Under the pieces are notes generated by a model. The model searched no databases. It was given only the letters and a program-made list of their open reading frames with translations, and was not told where the DNA came from. From the NCBI RefSeq assembly GCF_001306035.1, contig NZ_LGCM01000020.1:1-41564 (forward strand): a stretch of DNA of 41,564 nucleotides, in the 5' to 3' direction. Of the stretch, positions 8,079 through 15,412 are shown piece after piece. Within the stretch, counting starts at the first letter, position 1. Every line of letters starts with the position of its first letter. The translations under genes were made by a program, and so were the position numbers. This stretch comes from Levilinea saccharolytica. Its GTDB lineage: Bacteria > Chloroflexota > Anaerolineae > Anaerolineales > Anaerolineaceae.

Positions 8079-9500
8079 TTACTTCAAAGATTGCATGTAA
8101 GCCACCAGATCGGCGATTTGCTGCTCGCTGAACTGGTCTGCATAGGTGGCCGGCATGACCCCCGGCGGAAAGCCTTTTACCACCGCCGCGTTGGGTTCCA
8201 GAATGGCCTGGATCAGGTAAGCCTCGTCCACCGTCACGCTGCTGCCGTCCGCCAGCTCATGTGTGCTGCCCGCCATACCTTTCCAGGTCGGCCCCACCAG
8301 CGGGCTGCCGTCCAGCGAGTGACACCCCAGGCAGCCGTTGTTTTTGGCCAGCCGTTCGCCGCGCGCCGCCGGGTCGCTGCTCACCGCCGCCATCTCGCCC
8401 GCTTCCCAGGCAGCAAAGTCGGCCTTATCCATCACGATCACCGGAGCGTTCATGTTGGCGTGCGCCCCGCCGCACAGCTCCGCGCACAGCACCTTGTATT
8501 CACCCGTCAGCGTGGGCGTAAAGCGCAGTTCCTTCACCAGGTTCTCTCCCGGCAAAATGTCCTGCTTCACGCGAAATTCCGGCACCCAGAAGGAGTGGAT
8601 CACATCCGCCGAGGTCATCTTCAACAGCACCTGCTCGCCCACCGGCAAAACCAGGCTGCCTGAGGTGATGCCCGTCTCTGGGTACTCAAAGCGCCAGTAC
8701 CACTGCCCGGCGGTCACGTTCACCACCAGGGCCTGCGGTTCCACCCGCCGGATGTCGGCCAGGGAGAGCGACCCCAGGTAAGAGAAGTACAGCACCGTCC
8801 CCAGGGGGATAATCGTCCAGAAGATTTCCAGCTTGGTCGAGCCTTTAAAGAATTTGCCCTGCTGGGTATCGTTCTCCCCTCGCCGCCGGAAAACGACGAT
8901 GCTGTACACCATGAACACCCCGATCAGGGAGAACAGGAAGGAGATCACCCAGTAATGCGCGTTAAACAATTGGTCAATGAGGGTCGCCTGCGCGCTGGCC
9001 TGCACAGGCAGCAATCCGGCGCTCTGCAAACCGAAATTGGTCAATACGGTAAAAATGACCACCAAGACACCGACAATCACAAAATGTTTCATACCATCCT
9101 GCCTCCTGGGTTGTTCTTGCGAAGGGGGTTGCGTGGGCCAGGGCTGCTCCAGCCAATCCCCTGCCCGTTCACCGCGAAAAGTTTGCCGGTCGTACACCAC
9201 CACCTCACCGCTGTCGCGCAAAGAAACCATCACTACCTGTAAGGCGCGGCCGCCGCCCTGAATCAAATGATCCAGAAAACGCGCGCGTTCAATGGTTTCG
9301 TCGTCATAGTCCACCAGCACCAAATCCGGCTGCCATTGGTCCAGCGCATTTAAGGCCGCGTGCATCTCCCCCGCCAGCCGCACCTGCTCCGGCGCAATCT
9401 TCCAGCGCTGGCGCAGCAGTTTCTCCAAACCCTTGCCGAACAATGGGTTTGCGGAAGCAATCAACACTCTTTGTGGGGCCTGCTCTGCATGTCCTGCCAT
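8079..9500 (-). CDS. ctaC: Cytochrome c oxidase subunit II with C-terminal cytochrome c (caa3), preceded in frame by a degenerate receiver-like domain
   Basis: The open frame from ATG 9500 gives 473 residues. Residues 1-120 resemble a two-component receiver fold (RVLIASANPLF, then DLVLVDYDD with Asp64, then VVMVSL), but the acidic pair after strand 1 and the usual conserved Lys are missing. Residue 137 is a Met that starts a normal subunit II (337 residues if used): a signal-like first helix, two membrane helices, CuA ligands His166, Cys203, Cys207, His211 and Met214 (numbered from that Met), and a fused heme c domain with CLGCH and a GVMP axial-Met region. An AGGAGG lies 9 bases before the internal ATG at 9092, so subunit II may be made separately. 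First gene of the oxidase operon. Confidence 0.9.
   Translation of the reverse strand: MAGHAEQAPQRVLIASANPLFGKGLEKLLRQRWKIAPEQVRLAGEMHAALNALDQWQPDLVLVDYDDETIERARFLDHLIQGGGRALQVVMVSLRDSGEVVVYDRQTFRGERAGDWLEQPWPTQPPSQEQPRRQDGMKHFVIVGVLVVIFTVLTNFGLQSAGLLPVQASAQATLIDQLFNAHYWVISFLFSLIGVFMVYSIVVFRRRGENDTQQGKFFKGSTKLEIFWTIIPLGTVLYFSYLGSLSLADIRRVEPQALVVNVTAGQWYWRFEYPETGITSGSLVLPVGEQVLLKMTSADVIHSFWVPEFRVKQDILPGENLVKELRFTPTLTGEYKVLCAELCGGAHANMNAPVIVMDKADFAAWEAGEMAAVSSDPAARGERLAKNNGCLGCHSLDGSPLVGPTWKGMAGSTHELADGSSVTVDEAYLIQAILEPNAAVVKGFPPGVMPATYADQFSEQQIADLVAYMQSLK
9090..9107 (-). promoter_or_regulatory. Internal ribosome-binding site and start for subunit II
   Basis: Within the long ctaC frame, an AGGAGG sits 9 bases upstream of ATG 9092, which begins MKHFVIVGVL, the natural N-terminus of a subunit II. 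The same bases read in another frame give GTA TGA overlapping this ATG as ATGA, the junction type used elsewhere in the operon. A one-base shift upstream would therefore make the receiver-like part a separate coupled gene. Confidence 0.6.
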
Positions 9501-9539
9501 CGCCTCGCTCCGCGTCTGATTAAGACTTTTTTGATCCAC

Positions 9540-9555
9540 ATTCAATATACTGAAT
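9540..9555 (-). promoter_or_regulatory. ctaC: Likely promoter core and operator of the oxidase operon
   Basis: On the minus strand, ATTCAGTATATTGAAT contains a TATATT -10-like box (9544-9549) framed by 5-base inverted arms ATTCA/TGAAT. No good -35 hexamer is seen 16-18 bases upstream, which would suit activator-dependent transcription. About 50 bases further upstream, GGTGTCACATTTCACC (within 9594-9612) is a second partial dyad. The assignment rests on position and match only. Confidence 0.4.
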
Positions 9556-9736
9556 CCCCCTTCCCAATTCCATCCACCGTACAGCCCCCCAGGGGTGAAA
9601 TGTGACACCCAAAAGGATGATCCACCCTCACCCCCGCACGGCATGTGCCTTTTTACCTGACAAGGGGCATGTTTTGCGTACAGGCGATTAGGTTTATGTA
9701 CTTATTGGCTACACGCATTTTAGCTTCCCCTAGAAT

Positions 9737-9763
9737 CAAAAAACGCGCCTGCGCGCGCTTTTT
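9737..9763 (-). terminator. Terminator after the two-component system
   Basis: On the minus strand, AAAAAGCGCG and CGCGTTTTTT can pair (one G-U pair) around a 6-base loop, ending in a run of six T. It lies 24 bases after the response-regulator stop and separates that pair from the oxidase operon. Confidence 0.75.
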
Positions 9764-9786
9764 CCTGCTGCCCTTCCGCCTTATCC

Positions 9787-10437
9787 TCAGCGTTTCTGGC
9801 GCAATATCCCCAACTGCATGGCCTTGCTCACTGCCTCGGTGCGGTTGGCAGCCCCCAGTTTTTCCAAAATATGCCGCACGTGGGTCTTAATCGTGTTCTC
9901 CGATAAAAACAATCCGCTCGCGATCTGCTGCGTGGTTTGCCCCAGCGCCAGCAAATCCAAAATCTCCATCTCCCGCTCGCTCAGCATCGACTGCGGGGCT
10001 TCATTCCCGCTCTGTATCAGCGCCCGCAGCACCGGCGCGGTCACCTCCGGCGAAAGCACGCTTTGCCCTTGCGCCACGCGCAGCAGCGCCCGCCGCAAAT
10101 CCTCTGGCTCGGTATTTTTCAGCAAATACCCGTCTGCCCCCGCGCGGATGGCCGCCAGCAGATCGGCGTCATTCTGCGAAATGGTCAGCATCAAAATACG
10201 CGGCTTGTCCCCTGCCCGCCGCACCGCCTCCACCACGCCCAGGCCGTCCATCACCGGCATGTTCAGGTCCAGCAAAATGATGTCTGCCTGCACCTGTGCC
10301 AAAACCGCCAGGGCCTGTTCGCCGTTGCTGGCCTCGGCCGCCACCTCAAATTCCGGCATATCCCGCAGCAGACCCACCAGCCCGCGCCGGAACAAAGCAT
10401 GATCATCCACCACCACCAGCCGCACCCGTTCGCTCAT
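9787..10437 (-). CDS. NarL/FixJ-family response regulator
   Basis: A 216-residue regulator. The receiver domain (1-120) has the acidic pair Asp11-Asp12, phospho-acceptor Asp57 in DIILLDLNMP, and Lys in YLLKN. The LuxR-type helix-turn-helix occupies about 150-212 (LSEREMEILDLLALGQTTQQIA, then NTIKTHVRHILEKLG). The ATG at 10437 overlaps the histidine kinase stop as ATGA, so the pair is co-translated. Its gene precedes the oxidase operon on the same strand, making that operon, the neighbouring cytochrome c gene or both plausible targets (inference). The frame extends 74 codons upstream, but those lie inside the kinase gene. Confidence 0.95.
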   Translation of the reverse strand: MSERVRLVVVDDHALFRRGLVGLLRDMPEFEVAAEASNGEQALAVLAQVQADIILLDLNMPVMDGLGVVEAVRRAGDKPRILMLTISQNDADLLAAIRAGADGYLLKNTEPEDLRRALLRVAQGQSVLSPEVTAPVLRALIQSGNEAPQSMLSEREMEILDLLALGQTTQQIASGLFLSENTIKTHVRHILEKLGAANRTEAVSKAMQLGILRQKR

Positions 10438-12224
10438 CCGTTGTGCTCCAATTGTGTGCGCGGCAGCCGCAGGCGCACCCGCGTGCCCTGACCCATCTGA
10501 CTGGTGATTTGGAAATCTGCGCCAATCACCTCCGCCCGTTCGCGCATCCCGCGCAGCCCAAAACGCATCACCTCCGGCACGTCCTCCGGAGCAAATCCGC
10601 GCCCGTCGTCGGCCACCTCCAGGATCAAGTCCCCTTCCCAGGCCCCCAGCCGCACCCAAACGCGCTGCGCCCCGGCGTGTTTGCGCACGTTGCTCAGCGC
10701 CTCCTGGTAAATGCGCACCAGCTGGGCGCGCACCTCCGGAAGCACTTCGGGAACCTGCGCATCCACCTGGGTTTCCACACGCAGCCCGCTGGCGCTTTCA
10801 AAGGCAGCCCCCGCCGTGTGCAGCCAATCACCCAGAGACATATCCGCGTCCAGGCGCAGGTTTTCAATCACCTGGCGCGTTTCCAGATAGGCGGCGTTCA
10901 GCGCGCCCAGATGATCCTGCACCACTTCGTTCAGGCGGCCCGTCTCGCCGCGCTCCAGCAGCTTCTGCATTTGCGAAGTCTGCATCTTTAAAAACGCCAG
11001 AGTCTGGGCCAGGCCGTCGTGAATCTCGCGCGCCAGACGCGAACGCTCCTGCATCACCGCCTGGTACTCCAGCTCGAAGAAATCACGTTGGGTTTCCACA
11101 AAATGGGCCGCCTGGGCTGCCAGAGTGTTCACCGTTTCCAACTGGCGTGCGTCAAACCCCGCCCCGTGCGCATCCACCCGGCCGATCAGCAGCCCGCCCA
11201 CGGCCTGCCCCCCGGCTGTGGTCACCGGCGCACCGGCCCACAGCCCGCCCCCCAGACGAAAGAGAGTGTCTCCCTCCCGCTGCGCATCCGCAAAGGCTGC
11301 CCGCGCCGTTTCTGCGTCCACCCCCGCCAGCCAACCCTGCTCCGCCTGCACCCCCACCAGGCGCTCGCCGTAAGGCTGAATCCACAGCAGGGCGTAATCG
11401 CCTTCCAGCGCCTTACGCGCGCCCATCACTAGCCGGTCGGCCATGGTTTGCAGGTCGCTGTGTCCGCCGTGGCTCTGTTGGATCTGCTGAATGGTGTTGA
11501 TTTCCTGGTTGCGCAAACGGATGGTTTGGATGGCGTAGGCAATTTCGTTCAGCAGCCCGTCCAAAAACACGCGCTCTTCCGCCCCCAGGCCGCGTCCCGC
11601 GGGCAGGTACAGGCTGAACAGGCCCAACATGCGTCCCTGCCGCCGCAGCGGCAGGCAGTACACCCCCAGCACTTGTGTAAAGGGCGGCTCCAGCAGCGGG
11701 CAGGGCGTGCCCGCCTCGGCCTGCAATTCCTGACAGACCGAACAGCGCTCCTGCACCGCGTGGGAGGCCAAGTGTTCGGCCCAACCCTTGATCAAACCTT
11801 CAGGGATGACGCCCTGGGTGTAAGCCGTCAACGGCTGACCCCATTCGTCCAGGGGCACAAACGTGCTGGCGCGCGCGTCGGTCAATTGGCGCAGGATCTC
11901 TAAAGCCTGCTGGATGAAACCGTGTTCATCCCCGGCGTTCACCAGGCTGTGGTTGAGGCGCAGCACGCTTTCCATGCGCGCCGTCAACTGCCGCTGCTGG
12001 GTCTGCATCTCGGCCAGCTTCCGCCGCTGCGCTGCCCCATACAGCCACCAGCCCACCGCCGCCGCCGCCATCCCCGCCGCGGCCAGCACCAGCAGTACAT
12101 ACCCGCCCAGGGGCAAAGCCGCCCCCAACCGCGGGCGCAGGGCCAGCCCGGCCGCCCCCACCGCAGCGGCAGCCAAAAGGCTCATCCCCATCCTCGTCGT
12201 CCAGTGCATCCAGCCGGGTCTCAT
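10434..12224 (-). CDS. NarX-like sensor histidine kinase with GAF-type sensing regions
   Basis: A 596-residue membrane kinase. Two membrane helices (about 14-30 and 41-63) with almost no external loop are followed by a coiled segment and two GAF-like regions (about 95-235 and 250-375). A HisKA_3 dimerisation helix carries the phospho-His402 in LAREIHDGLAQTL, and an HATPase domain has the N-box EALSNVRKHA and G-box VADDGRGF. The first GAF-like region has Cys161, Cys164, Cys175 and Cys190 (CSVC...PCPLL), which might bind a cluster or sense redox state. The lack of a periplasmic sensor suggests a cytoplasmic signal. Start chosen at ATG 12224 because a promoter ends just before it; the frame is open to 12272. 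Confidence 0.9.
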   Translation of the reverse strand: MRPGWMHWTTRMGMSLLAAAAVGAAGLALRPRLGAALPLGGYVLLVLAAAGMAAAAVGWWLYGAAQRRKLAEMQTQQRQLTARMESVLRLNHSLVNAGDEHGFIQQALEILRQLTDARASTFVPLDEWGQPLTAYTQGVIPEGLIKGWAEHLASHAVQERCSVCQELQAEAGTPCPLLEPPFTQVLGVYCLPLRRQGRMLGLFSLYLPAGRGLGAEERVFLDGLLNEIAYAIQTIRLRNQEINTIQQIQQSHGGHSDLQTMADRLVMGARKALEGDYALLWIQPYGERLVGVQAEQGWLAGVDAETARAAFADAQREGDTLFRLGGGLWAGAPVTTAGGQAVGGLLIGRVDAHGAGFDARQLETVNTLAAQAAHFVETQRDFFELEYQAVMQERSRLAREIHDGLAQTLAFLKMQTSQMQKLLERGETGRLNEVVQDHLGALNAAYLETRQVIENLRLDADMSLGDWLHTAGAAFESASGLRVETQVDAQVPEVLPEVRAQLVRIYQEALSNVRKHAGAQRVWVRLGAWEGDLILEVADDGRGFAPEDVPEVMRFGLRGMRERAEVIGADFQITSQMGQGTRVRLRLPRTQLEHNG

Positions 12225-12230
12225 GCTCAA

Positions 12231-12260
12231 ATTGTACCTGAAAGCGCCGCATCCTTCCAA
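12231..12260 (-). promoter_or_regulatory. Promoter of the histidine kinase gene, possibly leaderless
   Basis: On the minus strand, TTGGAA (12255-12260), an 18-base spacer and TACAAT (12231-12236) form a sigma70-type promoter. The -10 box ends six bases before ATG 12224, so the transcript would start at or next to the start codon. No clear ribosome site precedes that ATG, in keeping with a leaderless message. Confidence 0.5.
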
Positions 12261-12270
12261 TACAACATCC

Positions 12271-12307
12271 AATAAGAAAAGCCCTCCTCACCACGCCGAG
12301 GAGGGCT
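12271..12307 (-). terminator. Intrinsic terminator of the cytochrome c lipoprotein gene
   Basis: On the minus strand, a perfect 10-bp stem AGCCCTCCTC/GAGGAGGGCT with an 8-base loop is followed by TTTCTTATT. It lies 32 bases after the cytochrome stop codon and just before the kinase promoter. Confidence 0.9.
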
Positions 12308-12339
12308 GTGACCAGCGCAACAGGTGAAAATCTTGCGGT

Positions 12340-12774
12340 TTACTTGAAGGTCTGAATGTGGGTGATGACCTGCCAGATTTCATCTTCCGACAGAATGTCT
12401 TTCCAAGCGGGCATCGAGGATTTGTACGGATCCATCATGCCGCCTTCGGCAATGCGGTAATAGATATAGGCTTCATCCGTCTCCGCGACGGCTTTGGCCA
12501 GATTGTACGGCTTGGGCGATAGGGAAGCGCCCGCCGGGCCGTCCCCCGCACCCTTCTCACCGTGGCAGGAGGCGCAGTTGACATCGTACAGGGCTTTGCC
12601 CGCCGCGGCAGCATCCGCCGAACCCGCTACCGGGTTTTTCTTCCCAGCATATTCAGCCGGGGTCGCCCCGCGCTCTTTGCCGCTGTCCGCAGCCGGGGCA
12701 CCGCCGCCGCAAGCTGAGAGCATCAACGCGCTCAAAACCAAAATCACTGCCACTAGATAAAATGACCGCTTCAT
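12340..12774 (-). CDS. Monoheme cytochrome c lipoprotein
   Basis: A 144-residue exported cytochrome. The signal peptide ends in a lipobox LSAC (Cys22), a Gly/Ala-rich linker follows, then one class I heme c domain with CASCH (67-71) and a likely axial Met121 in SSMPAW. A small lipid-anchored cytochrome beside a caa3 operon is a plausible electron carrier to the oxidase (inference). ATG 12774 follows AGGAGG at good spacing. It has its own terminator and promoter and is divergent from the Rrf2 regulator. Confidence 0.95.
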   Translation of the reverse strand: MKRSFYLVAVILVLSALMLSACGGGAPAADSGKERGATPAEYAGKKNPVAGSADAAAAGKALYDVNCASCHGEKGAGDGPAGASLSPKPYNLAKAVAETDEAYIYYRIAEGGMMDPYKSSMPAWKDILSEDEIWQVITHIQTFK

Positions 12775-12818
12775 TCTTTCCTCCTGTGTTCGAGTAATGT
12801 GACTGTCTTCACGAGGAC

Positions 12819-12824
12819 ATTATA
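12819..12824 (-). promoter_or_regulatory. -10 box of the cytochrome c lipoprotein gene
   Basis: A perfect TATAAT on the minus strand, 45 bases before the start codon. The -35 position is T-rich without a clear TTGACA, so an activator may be needed. The AT-rich stretch upstream contains TGTGACA, TATCACA and TGTCAC words, up to the Rrf2 promoter. Confidence 0.55.
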
Positions 12825-12977
12825 ACTCTCATTTATCAAAAATAAAAGTCTGACCCCCGCTTGTCACACCTTTGGCGCAGCATGCTTCCCTTTGGGGTGA
12901 GTAAATTTCATCCAATTGGTATTAATGACTAACATTTATCACATTTATCTGCGAACTCGTGATATCTGTCACTTCCG

Positions 12978-13006
12978 TTGATTTAAATCATCAATTATCT
13001 TATATA
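12978..13006 (+). promoter_or_regulatory. Rrf2-family gene promoter overlapped by an FNR/CRP-like palindrome
   Basis: TTGATTTAAATCAT (12978-12991) matches the FNR consensus TTGATnnnnATCAA at nine of ten fixed bases. Its first six bases also serve as a -35-like TTGATT, followed after 17 bases by TATATA (13001-13006) as the -10. A regulator bound here would cover the -35 element, which would suit repression or autoregulation. The start codon at 13048 follows a GAGGTG site. Confidence 0.5.
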
Positions 13007-13047
13007 CGGTCATTTTGACCCCATCTTACCCGTACGAGGTGTAACAC

Positions 13048-13491
13048 ATGTTTCGTATTAGTCGGCGTTTAGATTACGGTTTGAACTTGATGCTTGCCTT
13101 AGCCTCTGAGAACAGTGAACTGCCCCAATCCACGGCATCCCTGGCCGAAAAGCTCAATATGCCCCTGCCCTTCATGCACCAGATTGCGCATTCGCTCATG
13201 CAGTCTGGTTTGATCAAAGCCACTCCCGGCCCGCGCGGCGGCCTGCGTCTCAACCGCCCCACCACCGAAATCAGTGTGCTGCAAATCATCGAAGCTCTCG
13301 AAGGCCCCATCAACCTCAATCCCGAAGGGACCGAGAGCAATTTGAAGAGCGCCCTGGCCAGCACCCTCATTTGGGATGATCTTCAGCAAAAACTCCTGCT
13401 CCAATTAGGCGGCTTATACCTAGAAGATATGGTCACTCAGGCTGACCAGCTGCAGTTGTACTCGCAGGCGCTGCTGCCCTCGAATAACTAA
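13048..13491 (+). CDS. Rrf2-family winged-helix transcriptional regulator without cysteines
   Basis: A 147-residue protein. The winged helix covers about 1-85 with the family pattern: RRLDYGLNLMLALA, a recognition-helix region (LAEKLNMPLPFMHQIAHSL), and the wing GPRGGLRLNRP. The Rrf2 iron-sulfur sensors IscR, NsrR and RsrR use cysteines or nearby residues in the region after residue 90; this protein has no cysteine at all, so it should not bind a Cys-ligated cluster. It is divergent from the cytochrome c lipoprotein gene, and the shared 270-bp AT-rich gap suggests it controls itself and that gene. Confidence 0.88.
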   Translation: MFRISRRLDYGLNLMLALASENSELPQSTASLAEKLNMPLPFMHQIAHSLMQSGLIKATPGPRGGLRLNRPTTEISVLQIIEALEGPINLNPEGTESNLKSALASTLIWDDLQQKLLLQLGGLYLEDMVTQADQLQLYSQALLPSNN

Positions 13492-13513
13492 TCGAAGCGC
13501 ACATCCCATAAAC

Positions 13514-13554
13514 CCGACGATCCTCCTTGCCGCTGCGGCAAAGGGGATCGTCGG
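13514..13554. terminator. Long hairpin between convergent genes
   Basis: CCGACGATCC and GGATCGTCGG pair perfectly over 10 bp and continue inward, with small mismatches, to CTTGCC/GGCAAAG around a GCTGC loop. It lies between the stops of the Rrf2 gene and the DUF3592-type gene. There is no long T-run on either side (GGTTTATG on the minus strand), so termination is likely but not of the strongest kind. Confidence 0.65.
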
Positions 13555-13569
13555 TTAAGGGTGAGCGGT

Positions 13570-14049
13570 TCAGCCAATGGTCATGCCCATCCACACCGCC
13601 GCCCCCACCAGCCCCGCCCCCACCAACATGAAAATCAGCCAGCTCCAGCCCACCCCCACTTCCAGGGCGGTCTCCTCCCGGTTAGCCGGGTTGTAATACA
13701 CGGTCACCTTTTGGCCCACCGGATAGCGCTTGACCACCTTCTCCGCCAGCGGACGGGCATAGGTGCGCTGAGACAACCCCAACTGCTTACGGGTCAGGGT
13801 TTCCTCCCCCAGGGTGAAGCGGTATTCCACCACCGGTTCATACGAAACCTCCGTGCGCACGGTTTCATCCCGCGCGGTCACCTGACGGCGCTCCACCACC
13901 TCGCTGTAGGTCACCTCCCCTTCCACGCTGGCCCAGCGGCGGCTTTTGATCCCCTGCCGCAGCACCATGCCGCCCATGCCCACCAGGAACAGGCCAAACA
14001 GGCCCAAAATGCCCGTCACACACAACACCACCACGCTGCTGCTCGTCAT
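13570..14049 (-). CDS. DUF3592-type membrane protein
   Basis: A 159-residue protein with a membrane helix at each end (about 5-30 and 133-157) and an external beta-rich middle. The middle holds the pattern VEYRFTLGEETLTRKQLGL, then VGQKVTVYYNPANREETAL, characteristic of DUF3592 proteins; the function of that family is unknown. It is last in a three-gene minus-strand cluster, 24 bases after the propeller lipoprotein, which suggests an envelope role. Confidence 0.8.
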   Translation of the reverse strand: MTSSSVVVLCVTGILGLFGLFLVGMGGMVLRQGIKSRRWASVEGEVTYSEVVERRQVTARDETVRTEVSYEPVVEYRFTLGEETLTRKQLGLSQRTYARPLAEKVVKRYPVGQKVTVYYNPANREETALEVGVGWSWLIFMLVGAGLVGAAVWMGMTIG

Positions 14050-14073
14050 ACGCGCCTCTTCTCCCCGCGGGCC

Positions 14074-15402
14074 TCACGGCTGCAAGACCCACAACCCTTC
14101 GTCTTCACCACCCAAGGCCGCCGCAAAGAGCCGCCCCTTGCCGTCCACCGCCAGGCGCACAAAACCCGCCCGCAGTTCGCCCACTTCGCTCAAGGTGCGC
14201 TGCTTCCACAGCAGCACTTTACCGCCCGCGCTCAAATACCCCGCATCATCCGGCAGAATAGCCCAGCTCGTCGGTTCGGCTCCCGTGGTTTCATACACGC
14301 GCATCCAGCCGTAATTGCGCTCCATGTGGAATATCACCGTGGAGCCTTCCAGGCTGGCCCCACCCCGCCGCCAGGCCGCCATCCAGGGCCGGTCCTGCGG
14401 ATCCACGGCCACACGGTGCACCAAATAGGTACGGTTGATGCCGTCCGGGAAGTACTCCTTACCCCAGTTGCCGCTGTTCGGGTTATAGCGCAGCAGCACA
14501 TCGTAGGTTCCGGCGTAGGCCGTGCCCTGCCGGTCCACCGCCATATCCAGCACGCAGGCCCCCTCCGCAGCCAGAATGGGGTTCCATTCGCCGTTGGAGT
14601 AGCGCGCAATCCCTGCGCCTTCCAGCGCCTCACCCTTGCCCACGCAGCCCCCCACCCACACTTTACCCGCGCTCGATACGCTGACATCCGTCAGGAAATA
14701 GCCCTGATACCCGTTGGTATCCTGTTCGGGGAAGTTCAGCGCGCGGTGATCCAGCCCCGTCCAGCGGTTGTTGGCCCGCGAAAAACGCCGCACCTCATCC
14801 ATGCCCGTCGCCAGCCACAGATCCCCCTCCGGCCCTTCCACAATCTCATCCGCCAGGCCGGGGCTCAGGTACTCCGGTTCCGGCAGCGGCAGCCAGCCTT
14901 CCGCCTCGCCGTAGAAGATCCATTCGCCGGGGGCCAGTGCCCCCATCACCGCGCCCCCCTCCAACACCACCCACACCCAGCCGCGGCTGTCTGCGCCTAA
15001 GATCGCGTCCGCGGGGGTGTCCAACTGTTCCACCCATTCTTGCTCACCCGCCACAAACACCCCGCTGGCCGCGCTGACCCACACCTCCCCATCCGGCGAC
15101 ACCCACAAATCGGTAATGCCCTTGAGAGGCTGCCCATCTTTCAGCACCGCTGTAAACGGCCCGGCGCTTTCCGCCGCGGATGCGGTAGGTGTGCCTTCCA
15201 CGGGTGTTTGGGTGGGTTTGGCCGCCGTGGACTTGGGCAGAGCCGTGGGTTCGGGCTTCTTTGCGGTGGGTTCAGGCAGGGCCGTGGCCTGCGCCTCCGG
15301 CGCAGGCGGCTGCTCCGTGGGGCTTTGGCCGCCCCCCAGGCTGCACGCCAGCATCAGCCCCATCAGACCCAATACAGCCGACCAGCGCATCCACCTATAC
15401 AT
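14074..15402 (-). CDS. Lipoprotein with a predicted beta-propeller
   Basis: A 442-residue exported protein with lipobox LMLAC, a Pro/Thr/Ala-rich linker of about 65 residues, and then repeated units of the type ITDLWVSPDGEVWVSAASGVF, LGADSRGWVWVVLEG, IVEGPEGDLWLATG, VSSAGKVWVGG and VDPQDRPWMAA. These look like blades of a two-component-regulator-type or similar propeller. No catalytic motif is seen. ATG 15402 follows GGGAGG. It lies 10 bases after the lipoprotein gene upstream and is probably cotranscribed. Ligand-binding or scaffolding is a guess. Confidence 0.8.
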   Translation of the reverse strand: MYRWMRWSAVLGLMGLMLACSLGGGQSPTEQPPAPEAQATALPEPTAKKPEPTALPKSTAAKPTQTPVEGTPTASAAESAGPFTAVLKDGQPLKGITDLWVSPDGEVWVSAASGVFVAGEQEWVEQLDTPADAILGADSRGWVWVVLEGGAVMGALAPGEWIFYGEAEGWLPLPEPEYLSPGLADEIVEGPEGDLWLATGMDEVRRFSRANNRWTGLDHRALNFPEQDTNGYQGYFLTDVSVSSAGKVWVGGCVGKGEALEGAGIARYSNGEWNPILAAEGACVLDMAVDRQGTAYAGTYDVLLRYNPNSGNWGKEYFPDGINRTYLVHRVAVDPQDRPWMAAWRRGGASLEGSTVIFHMERNYGWMRVYETTGAEPTSWAILPDDAGYLSAGGKVLLWKQRTLSEVGELRAGFVRLAVDGKGRLFAAALGGEDEGLWVLQP

Positions 15403-15412
15403 GGCTCCCTCC

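Noticed and set aside
9645-9890. Small + strand frame of 81 codons in the gap between the regulator and oxidase operons
   Set aside because: No ribosome site; it runs through the terminator and into the antisense of the response regulator.
13561-15000. 479-codon open frame on the + strand opposite the DUF3592 and propeller genes
   Set aside because: Low-complexity His/Pro/Arg-rich translation that spans two good minus-strand genes; no ribosome site and no family resemblance.
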